Shown here: positions 1 to 4,646 of the stretch, in pieces
Layout: every line of letters begins with the position of its first letter
Numbering within the stretch: position 1 is the stretch's first letter
Assembly: GCA_006227095.1 (NCBI GenBank)
Contig: SBFZ01000068.1
Span: 1-5,134 of the forward strand
Reading direction: 5' to 3'
Source of the DNA: Bacteroidota bacterium
GTDB taxonomy: Bacteria > Bacteroidota > Bacteroidia > Bacteroidales > VadinHA17
Length of the DNA: 5,134 nt
Made by a program: the position numbers and the translations under genes
The notes under the pieces: generated by a model
The model's input: only the letters and a program-made list of their open reading frames with translations
Database searches by the model: none
What the model was told of the DNA's origin: nothing

Positions 1-1
1 C

Positions 2-1174
2 AATGATGCCGGGGGTTATTCACCTCCCTACAAGTTCTTCCTGCTACTGTCGTCTCTGATGTTCCTGGCCGCAGGACTGATTTACCTCCGGCGGATACTT
101 CTGACACACGCCACCGACATCACTGCTGCACTTGTACTGGCTGCTTTTATAACCGGCACGAACCTATACTGGTATACTCTTTACCAGGGGACGATGTCAC
201 ATGTGTACTCATTTGCCCTGATAAGTGCCTTCATATGGTATTCAATGAAATGGCACAATAAAAACAGCACGGATTCACAAACCTGTACCGCGGATATCAA
301 CCCGGCTGAACCAAATGCCCCTGAGGAGTTATCAGCTAACTCCGGAACCGGCATTTTCTGGCCTGCTGCCAGAATCGGTTTGCTGCTTGGACTGATTACT
401 CTCATCCGTCCCACCAACATTATCATTGTCCTTTTCTTCCTGCTCTACGGTATTAACACCTCAGCCGGATTCCGCAAACGTGCCGTTGATCTGATTGCAG
501 CCTGGAGACAGTTGATTGTGATAGCCGTTATGGCATTGATTGTCTGGATACCCCAGATGGTCTACTGGCGGGAGATGACCGGTCACTGGCTATGGTTCTC
601 CTATGGAAGCAACGAACGATTCTTCTTCGGTGACCCGGCTATCATCAAAGGACTCTTCAGCTGGCGGAAAGGGCTCTTCATATATACCCCGCTGATGGTC
701 TTTGCCTTTGCCGGCATTATTGAACTGTGGCGACGCCGGTCTCCCCACGCACTGCCGGTGACACTCATGGTTCCACTTAATATTTACATAATCTTCTCAT
801 GGTGGTGCTGGTGGTACGGAGGAGGATTCGGCCAGAGGGCATTCATTGACACTTATGCCCTGATGGCTGTCGCCTCCGCTGCGCTCCTTTCCTCCATTAT
901 GACACCCGGCAGAAAATTGCCTGCCTCAGCCCTGCAGGCCGGCATGAACCCGGGTAAAAAACTTTGCAGGAGCACAGTCATGACGGCCTTCATAATGCTT
1001 GCCTCACTCGGCATATATTATAATATACAGTATTATCACGGTGCAATACACTGGGATTCAATGACCAGGGAGGCATTTTTTGATTCATTCGGCAGGATCA
1101 GACCCTCCGCAAATTTTCAAAATCTGCTTGAAGCTCCTGACTATGAAAAAGCCAGAGAGGGCCTTGACTGGTAA
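2..1174 (+). CDS. Polytopic membrane protein, GT-C glycosyltransferase-like, N-terminus missing
   Basis: The reading frame is open from base 2, so the gene enters from the left and 390 residues of its C-terminal part are visible; the ATG at 59 lies inside a hydrophobic segment and is probably internal. About eight or nine hydrophobic stretches can be picked out, for instance around residues 122-149, 169-187, 228-242, 251-271 and 283-301 of the fragment. Conserved-looking pieces are YSPPY near the left end, LIRPTN in a membrane segment, a loop with RFFFGDP and RKGLFIYTPLM, and the Trp/Gly-rich WWCWWYGGGFGQR. This pattern resembles Bacteroidota membrane proteins related to ArnT/PMT-like GT-C transferases, which move sugars from polyprenyl-phosphate donors in the inner membrane. 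The catalytic acidic motif normally sits in the first extracytoplasmic loop and would be outside the window, so activity cannot be judged. A hydrophilic stretch at about residues 84-117 interrupts the membrane segments. It converges on the thioredoxin gene and shows no functional link to it. Confidence 0.72.
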   Translation, partial: NDAGGYSPPYKFFLLLSSLMFLAAGLIYLRRILLTHATDITAALVLAAFITGTNLYWYTLYQGTMSHVYSFALISAFIWYSMKWHNKNSTDSQTCTADINPAEPNAPEELSANSGTGIFWPAARIGLLLGLITLIRPTNIIIVLFFLLYGINTSAGFRKRAVDLIAAWRQLIVIAVMALIVWIPQMVYWREMTGHWLWFSYGSNERFFFGDPAIIKGLFSWRKGLFIYTPLMVFAFAGIIELWRRRSPHALPVTLMVPLNIYIIFSWWCWWYGGGFGQRAFIDTYALMAVASAALLSSIMTPGRKLPASALQAGMNPGKKLCRSTVMTAFIMLASLGIYYNIQYYHGAIHWDSMTREAFFDSFGRIRPSANFQNLLEAPDYEKAREGLDW

Positions 1175-1237
1175 AACCTGTCTCAGCCCTCCAAACCAAT
1201 TAACACAAGATCGTTTACGGCTTTTATCGCCAGTTAT

Positions 1238-1272
1238 TTCAACCGATTGAACCCGGCGTAACCACAGGTTAC
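1238..1272. terminator. Two small dyads in convergent gap, possible terminator region
   Basis: The 152-bp gap between the membrane protein gene and the convergent thioredoxin gene holds two perfect short inverted repeats: TTCAA-CCGA-TTGAA at 1238-1251 and GTAACC-ACA-GGTTAC at 1258-1272. Either could form a short hairpin at the end of both transcripts. Neither is followed by a T-tract in the relevant direction (the second is followed by ACAAAAGAAA on the plus strand), so a classical intrinsic terminator is not shown. The rest of the gap shows nothing recognisable. Confidence 0.25.
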
Positions 1273-1326
1273 AAAAGAAACAACTGCAAATTGTGCCGAA
1301 GCTCTGCCAGCCGTATGCTGTCAATT

Positions 1327-1749
1327 TTACTGAGCCTTCTTTATGCTCGCCATTATATAGTCCTTTGGCTTGACACCGATTATCCTTTCAACCTCCTTGC
1401 CGTCCTTGAAAAGGATCATTGTGGGGATATTCCGTATGCCATACTGAGCAGCAACCTGCTGCTGTTCATCCACATTCAGCTTGTAGATGGTTGCGCTTCC
1501 GTCAGTCGCTTCAGCCACCTCGTTGAGTATTGGCGCCATCATTTTGCAGGGCATGCACCAGTCAGCCCAGAAATCAACCAGTACCACCCCTTTCTTTGTC
1601 TTATGTGCAAAGTTCTGTGCGGTAAGGTGCTCAATAAGCTCGCTGTCAGCAACTGCCGGTGTATTCTTCATCTTGTTGTATGACCTGACAAAGAGTATCA
1701 CCAGTACGGCTATAATCACTGCAGCTATTATCAATCCTTTCATTTTCAT
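1327..1749 (-). CDS. Membrane-anchored thioredoxin (WCMPC)
   Basis: A 140-residue protein with one N-terminal hydrophobic helix (about residues 5-21), a short charged linker and a full thioredoxin domain (about 36-140). The domain shows VLVDFWADWCMPCKMMAPIL with redox cysteines C65 and C68, the buried Asp at 59, and the cis-proline loop NIPT (P109) followed by the ILFKDGKE strand. The usual WCGPC is WCMPC here. The family reduces protein disulfides and is recharged by thioredoxin reductase, whose gene lies directly upstream. The helix is uncleaved-looking: no signal peptidase site or lipobox Cys follows it. Positive charges flank it on both sides (MKMK before, RSYNKMK after), so the charge rule does not decide whether the domain faces cytoplasm or periplasm; the TrxB partner favours the cytoplasm. 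An in-frame ATG two codons in (ATGAAAATG) makes the exact start uncertain by two residues. No Shine-Dalgarno is visible. Confidence 0.93.
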   Translation of the reverse strand: MKMKGLIIAAVIIAVLVILFVRSYNKMKNTPAVADSELIEHLTAQNFAHKTKKGVVLVDFWADWCMPCKMMAPILNEVAEATDGSATIYKLNVDEQQQVAAQYGIRNIPTMILFKDGKEVERIIGVKPKDYIMASIKKAQ

Positions 1750-1764
1750 TTATTTATAAGTTTA

Positions 1765-1772
1765 TAAATTTA
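1765..1772 (-). promoter_or_regulatory. Weak -7 box candidate for the thioredoxin gene
   Basis: TAAATTTA is one mismatch from the Bacteroidota -7 consensus TAnnTTTG and lies 15 bp before the thioredoxin start, the same kind of distance seen for the two better boxes in this window. The region is very A/T-rich, so a chance match is likely, and no clear -33 TTTG is present. It would allow the thioredoxin to be made separately from trxB. Confidence 0.25.
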
Positions 1773-1775
1773 TCA

Positions 1776-1805
1776 GATTAATGGAAATCTCCGAAAATAT
1801 TAATC
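1776..1805. repeat. Inverted repeat GATTAAT-N16-ATTAATC upstream of thioredoxin
   Basis: Perfect 7-bp arms at 1776-1782 and 1799-1805 flank a 16-bp centre that is itself partly symmetric (GGA...TCC). It lies between trxB and the thioredoxin gene, just upstream of the weak -7 candidate at 1765-1772, about where a -33 region or an operator would sit. It may be a protein-binding site, an RNA hairpin in a read-through transcript, or a chance match in A/T-rich DNA. Confidence 0.35.
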
Positions 1806-1809
1806 CCGT

Positions 1810-1827
1810 GGCCCTGTCCGGGCCCGG
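1810..1827 (-). terminator. GC-rich hairpin just after trxB stop, possible attenuator
   Basis: GGCCC-TGTCC-GGGCC (1810-1824) can form a strong 5-bp GC stem, and overlaps the 10-bp palindrome CCGGGCCCGG (1818-1827). It starts 3 bp beyond the trxB stop codon, as an intercistronic terminator would. Downstream on the minus strand the RNA would read ACGGGAUUAAUAUUUU, so a U-rich run exists but about ten bases too late for a classical terminator. Partial termination or 3'-end protection of the trxB mRNA is plausible. Confidence 0.35.
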
Positions 1828-1829
1828 TC

Positions 1830-2789
1830 TCACGCATGATTCAATTCCACCTGTTCTCTTTTTTTCGTATGCAGGTATTCAGCTGCAGCAAGGGCCGCAA
1901 TGGTGCCGTCAGCCACAGCCGTGGTAACCTGCCTGTAACGCTTGGCGTTGGCATCGCCGGCTGAGAATACACCCCCGATACTGGTAGACATGTCGCTGCC
2001 GGCAATGATTTCACCCCTTTCGTTCAATTCCACCAATCCATTCAGCCATTCGGTATTGGGTACATAACCTATGAAGATGAATACCCCGTCAGTTCTGAAG
2101 TCAGTCACTTCACCCGTTACGAGGTTTTTGATCCTGACTCCCTCAAGTTTTTCATCCCCGTAAAACGAATCAATGGTTGATGACATAACGAAACTGATCT
2201 TCGGGTTTGCCTTTGCTTCATCCACAGCATACTGAAATGCCTGGAAGTGATCAAACTGGTGCACAACAGTAACCCTGGTGGCATACTTCGTCAGGGAGAC
2301 GGCCTCTTCGAGGGCCGAGTTGCCCCCGCCGACAACCACTATTTCCTTTCCTGTGAAGAAGTCGCCGTCACAGGTTGCACAGTATGATATGCCCCTGCCC
2401 TTGAAGGTATCCTCACCCGGCACCCCCAGGGTCCTTGACCTGCCTCCGGTGGCAAGTATAACCGAGTCTGCGGTATAGACTTCACCGGATACTGTTGTTA
2501 CACTCTTAAGTGGTCCTGCCAGTGAGAATGATCTTATTTCAGCGTTACCCCTTACCACGGCACCAAAAGCAGTTGCCTGTTTCTTCATCACCGTGCCAAG
2601 CATGTAACCATTGATTTTCTCTATTCCCGGATAATTGGCAATCTCATGGGTAAGCGTCATCTGCCCTCCGGGTGTGCCTTCGGTGAGAAGCAGTGTCCTC
2701 ACCCTGGCACGTGAGAGATAAATGGCAGCGGTCAGTCCGGCCGGACCCCCACCCAAAACTATAACATCATAATGGTTCCCCTCCGTCAT
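1830..2789 (-). CDS. trxB: Thioredoxin reductase, low-molecular-weight type, altered NADPH site
   Basis: A 319-residue flavoprotein of normal family length. The FAD-binding GGGPAG (13-18) and GGQM (41-44) come first. Then follows the redox centre CATC (C137/C140) within SYCATCDGDFF, the second nucleotide fold GGGNSA (154-159), and the C-terminal FAD motif GD (278-279) followed by KRYRQVTTAVADG. The family passes electrons through FAD and the CATC disulfide to thioredoxin in the cytoplasm. The segment that reads HRRxxxR in NADPH-dependent enzymes and holds the 2'-phosphate reads HQFDHFQ here (177-183), so all three arginines are absent; the enzyme may prefer NADH or another electron donor. The gene starts 3 bp after the stop of the small thioredoxin-fold gene and is surely cotranscribed with it. 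An anchored thioredoxin, its likely substrate, follows after 80 bp. Confidence 0.95.
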   Translation of the reverse strand: MTEGNHYDVIVLGGGPAGLTAAIYLSRARVRTLLLTEGTPGGQMTLTHEIANYPGIEKINGYMLGTVMKKQATAFGAVVRGNAEIRSFSLAGPLKSVTTVSGEVYTADSVILATGGRSRTLGVPGEDTFKGRGISYCATCDGDFFTGKEIVVVGGGNSALEEAVSLTKYATRVTVVHQFDHFQAFQYAVDEAKANPKISFVMSSTIDSFYGDEKLEGVRIKNLVTGEVTDFRTDGVFIFIGYVPNTEWLNGLVELNERGEIIAGSDMSTSIGGVFSAGDANAKRYRQVTTAVADGTIAALAAAEYLHTKKREQVELNHA

Positions 2790-2792
2790 GGC

Positions 2793-3146
2793 TTATGCAT
2801 TGGGCTGACCAAATTCACCATCAAGGATTGACTTCACCTGTGCCATATTCTGGATACTTGTGGTGGCTTTTACCATCTTGCCGTTCCTGTAGTAAACGGT
2901 GTATGGCAGTCCCATGAAGCCACGTGTCATAGGTGCATTGCGAATTACAGCTGCCTCAGGGTTGTCAAACTCCATATCAAAGAACTTCACATGGGTGTAA
3001 ACCGGTTCAAGCTCTTCCATGATACCGTAAACTGGTATACACATTGGGCCCATCCGGCCACAGCATACCATTACATTTTCATTCTCGCTGATGATTTTCT
3101 CGAGCTGCGCTGCAGACTCAACATGATTAAGATTCGTGTAAAGCAT
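2793..3146 (-). CDS. Thioredoxin-fold protein with CCGRMGPMC motif instead of CxxC
   Basis: A 117-residue soluble protein without signal peptide. It aligns by eye with thioredoxin along its whole length. VMVCCGRMGPMCIPVYGIMEEL (25-46) falls where thioredoxins have the beta strand, WCGPC and following helix; VKFFDMEFDNPEA (53-65) matches the next strand; GLPYTVYYRNGKMV (79-92) matches the cis-proline loop (P81) and final hairpin. The first active-site Cys is Gly33 and the second is kept as C36, while a Cys pair stands upstream at C28-C29. The protein could still form a C28 or C29 to C36 disulfide, or act through a single reactive thiol. Its stop lies 3 bp before the trxB start, so it is a likely dedicated partner or substrate of that reductase. 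The 102-bp gap upstream holds a heptamer repeat and no convincing promoter, so transcription probably comes from the OsmC gene. The biochemical role is unknown. Confidence 0.85.
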   Translation of the reverse strand: MLYTNLNHVESAAQLEKIISENENVMVCCGRMGPMCIPVYGIMEELEPVYTHVKFFDMEFDNPEAAVIRNAPMTRGFMGLPYTVYYRNGKMVKATTSIQNMAQVKSILDGEFGQPNA

Positions 3147-3209
3147 ATTCTTATTTTTTATTTGATTACTATTCCTGACCGCATTATTATTTTCCGTCTG
3201 TCGCGTCCT

Positions 3210-3244
3210 GACTAATGACTATTGCCTATTGCCTACCGCCTGCT
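3210..3244. repeat. Degenerate tandem heptamer repeat, five units
   Basis: Five consecutive 7-bp units fit the consensus GMCTRHY on the plus strand; the first is GACTAAT and the last GCCTGCT, with neighbouring units differing by one to three bases. The array ends 4 bp before the OsmC stop codon and fills about a third of the gap to the thioredoxin-fold gene. A second short direct repeat, TCCTGAC at 3173-3179 and 3206-3212, lies beside it. Short heptamer arrays of this kind occur in intergenic DNA of various bacteria; no function can be assigned here. Confidence 0.7.
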
Positions 3245-3248
3245 ACTC

Positions 3249-3662
3249 TCAGACCATCCTCACCTCATGCGTCATTTCAATACCCGCCTTCCGGTATACT
3301 GCCGATACGCCGCAGTAACGCTCCATTGACAGGCTGATTGACTTTTCTATTTTCTCAGGATCAAGATCCTTGCCCCTGAGTTCATAAATGACATGCATCC
3401 TTATAAATGCATTGGGATGCTCGTCCTCGGTGTCACCTTCCACAATTACGTTGAAGTATTCAACTTCCTGCCTCATCTTTTTGAGCAGTGAGATCACGTC
3501 CATTCCGGTGCAACCTGCAAGTGATGCAAGCATGAGCGGTTTGGGACGCGGTCCGCTGTCATCACCGTTCTCTCCTGCCTGATCCATATAAAAATGATGT
3601 CCGTTGACTTCAGTATCAAATTTCATTCTGCCATTCCATGCAGCTTCTGCCTTGTGTTTCAT
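3249..3662 (-). CDS. OsmC/Ohr-superfamily protein, YhfA-like
   Basis: A 137-residue protein of usual family length. An N-terminal strand region (AEAAWNGRMKFDTEVNGHHFYMD) leads into GPRPKPLMLASLAGCTGMDVISLLKK, where C51 sits at the start of the central helix, the position of the reactive Cys in OsmC/Ohr proteins. The second conserved Cys is C117 in SMERYCGVSAVYRK. The GPRPKPL form of the first motif is closer to the YhfA-like branch than to Ohr. Characterised OsmC and Ohr members reduce hydroperoxides using this Cys pair; YhfA-like members have less certain roles. It is the first gene of a minus-strand run with two thioredoxin-fold genes and trxB, which could supply its electrons. A TACCTTTG box lies 19 bp before the start, and the Crp/Fnr gene diverges from the same intergenic region, which points to control by that regulator. 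Confidence 0.92.
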   Translation of the reverse strand: MKHKAEAAWNGRMKFDTEVNGHHFYMDQAGENGDDSGPRPKPLMLASLAGCTGMDVISLLKKMRQEVEYFNVIVEGDTEDEHPNAFIRMHVIYELRGKDLDPEKIEKSISLSMERYCGVSAVYRKAGIEMTHEVRMV

Positions 3663-3681
3663 TGGTTAATTTTATTTGACG

Positions 3682-3689
3682 CAAAGGTA
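3682..3689 (-). promoter_or_regulatory. Bacteroidota-type -7 box for the OsmC operon
   Basis: On the minus strand this reads TACCTTTG, a full match to TAnnTTTG, 19 bp before the OsmC start codon, giving an expected leader of roughly a dozen bases. No TTTG-like -33 element is seen at the usual distance upstream, which would fit a promoter helped by an activator. Confidence 0.6.
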
Positions 3690-3700
3690 AAACCAATATG

Positions 3701-3740
3701 CGGCATGGTGATCAGACCTTCATCCAGGTATGTCATGCCG
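3701..3740. repeat. Nested inverted repeats in divergent promoter region
   Basis: The outer arms CGGCATG (3701-3707) and CATGCCG (3734-3740) are a perfect 7-bp pair. Inside them ACCT (3716-3719) and AGGT (3726-3729) form a second, nearly concentric pair. The centre lies about 45 bp upstream of the transcription start predicted from the OsmC -7 box, near where an activator site would sit. The outer spacing is wider than a standard 22-bp Crp site, so the binding protein, if any, is not clear. Confidence 0.4.
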
Positions 3741-3753
3741 GCAATTGAAACGT

Positions 3754-3771
3754 GACAAGAAAAAAGTTGTC
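3754..3771. repeat. Inverted repeat GACAA-N8-TTGTC
   Basis: Perfect 5-bp arms lie around an A-rich centre (GAAAAAAG), with partial further symmetry outside (GTG on the left; CAC on the right after one extra base). The site is in the middle of the 208-bp divergent region and could be an operator for either gene; arms this short can arise by chance. Confidence 0.3.
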
Positions 3772-3846
3772 GCACTCCTGCTATGGCATCTCAAAACGAA
3801 GGGCATGCTGAAAACAGTAGTACGCGGTAACTTAACGGTTTATTCT

Positions 3847-3854
3847 TAAATTTG
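3847..3854 (+). promoter_or_regulatory. Bacteroidota-type -7 box for the Crp/Fnr gene
   Basis: TAAATTTG matches TAnnTTTG in full, 16 bp before the ATG at 3871. The leader would be only about ten bases, with no Shine-Dalgarno. No -33 TTTG is visible at the usual distance. Confidence 0.6.
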
Positions 3855-3866
3855 CAGATCACTGCA
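3853..3866. promoter_or_regulatory. Possible operator TGCAG-N4-CTGCA at the Crp/Fnr start
   Basis: A perfect 5-4-5 dyad overlaps the end of the -7 box and the predicted start of transcription, ending 4 bp before the ATG. The 5-4-5 geometry is that of Fnr-type sites (TTGAT-N4-ATCAA), although the base sequence differs. A protein bound here would block the promoter, so self-repression by the encoded regulator is a reasonable guess. Confidence 0.4.
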
Positions 3867-3870
3867 GCAA

Positions 3871-4566
3871 ATGAAAACAATCAGCAACACAGACAAGGAT
3901 TTTGTGTGTGACATCACGCTGCCCTGCTTTTCAGCACTTACCGGCGATGAGACTGAACTGGTACGCGACAGCAGGGTTCAGGTGGTCTTCCGTCGTGGAG
4001 AAAACCTGACAAAACAGGGAGCGTTTGCCTCCTACGTCATCTTTATCGTCAACGGATTTTCACGTCAGTATATCGAGTGCAGCAATGGGCGCGACTATAA
4101 TCTCAGGATCATCAATCCGGGTGAAATGGTTGGTCTCTCCGCCGTATTCAACCGCAATACCTTCAATTATTCGGTAGTAGCCGTGACCGAGACCACAGGT
4201 TTTCTCATTGAAAAAGAGGCCATTGCCTCACTGGTAAAGAAAAACGGAGCATTTGCCTTCAGCATTATCAGGCGTTATTGTGAGCATAATTCCATCCTCT
4301 ATTCTTCGCTGGACCATATCCTGCACCAGCAGACCAACGGACGCATGGCGACGGTTCTTCTCAGCCTGGCACCGGAGAATTTTGATGGAGAAGATCTTTT
4401 CAGGCATCTTTCCAGGAGAGAGCTTGCAGATTTTGCAGGTATCTCCACAGAGGGTGCCGTGAAGGTGCTGAAGAGCTTCGAAAAGGACGGTTTGATCAGG
4501 CTGGAAGATAAGCATATCATCATCCTGAATAAACCACGGCTCGAAGAGATCAGCCGGACAGGATAG
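3871..4566 (+). CDS. Crp/Fnr-family transcriptional regulator
   Basis: A 231-residue protein of normal length for the family. The N-terminal cupin-like sensor domain spans about residues 20-120 (RRGENLTKQGAFASYVIFIVNG, then NPGEMVGLSAVF), followed by the long dimer helix (about 125-150) and a winged helix-turn-helix (about 158-225) with GRMATVLLSL, LSRRELADFAGISTEGAVKVLKSFEKDGLI and a final wing. The cAMP contacts of E. coli CRP (GE and RSA in the phosphate-binding cassette) read GL and NYS here, so cAMP is an unlikely ligand. Cysteines occur at 13, 19, 70 and 137; the N-terminal pair is CX5C and does not match the Fnr iron-sulfur pattern, but a thiol or metal-based sensor is not excluded. 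The recognition helix keeps the Glu shared by CRP and Fnr. It diverges from the OsmC/thioredoxin operon and is its most likely regulator. Confidence 0.92.
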   Translation: MKTISNTDKDFVCDITLPCFSALTGDETELVRDSRVQVVFRRGENLTKQGAFASYVIFIVNGFSRQYIECSNGRDYNLRIINPGEMVGLSAVFNRNTFNYSVVAVTETTGFLIEKEAIASLVKKNGAFAFSIIRRYCEHNSILYSSLDHILHQQTNGRMATVLLSLAPENFDGEDLFRHLSRRELADFAGISTEGAVKVLKSFEKDGLIRLEDKHIIILNKPRLEEISRTG

Positions 4567-4574
4567 CAGTTGCA

Positions 4575-4624
4575 CCGGTCAGCAATGATATGCCGGACAA
4601 GCCAGCCGGAGATCCGGTCAGCAA
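4575..4624. repeat. 11-bp direct repeat CCGGTCAGCAA in convergent gap
   Basis: Two exact copies lie at 4575-4585 and 4614-4624, 39 bp apart, in the 80-bp gap between the Crp/Fnr gene and the convergent GH2 gene. Between and around them CCGGA recurs, including the dyad CCGGA-GA-TCCGG at 4606-4617. The gap must contain the 3' ends of both transcripts, but no stem followed by a T-tract is visible in either direction. Confidence 0.5.
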
Positions 4625-4646
4625 AATCATCCGGAAAGGATAAACA

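Noticed and set aside
59..61. ATG as the true start of the left-edge gene
   Set aside because: The same frame is open back to base 2 and encodes a family-like YSPPY segment; the ATG falls inside a hydrophobic stretch, so the gene continues beyond the window.
1085..1324. Minus-strand reading frame of 79 codons overlapping the end of the membrane protein gene
   Set aside because: Overlaps a convincing coding region on the other strand, with no recognisable motif or promoter.
1291..1683. Plus-strand reading frame of 130 codons
   Set aside because: It lies antisense over the thioredoxin gene, whose WCMPC and cis-proline motifs are clear; the translation resembles no family I know.
3210..3244. 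Heptamer array as a CRISPR
   Set aside because: The units are 7 bp, degenerate and contiguous, with no spacers and no cas genes.
4228..4575. Minus-strand reading frame of 115 codons
   Set aside because: Antisense to the helix-turn-helix part of the Crp/Fnr gene; no family features.
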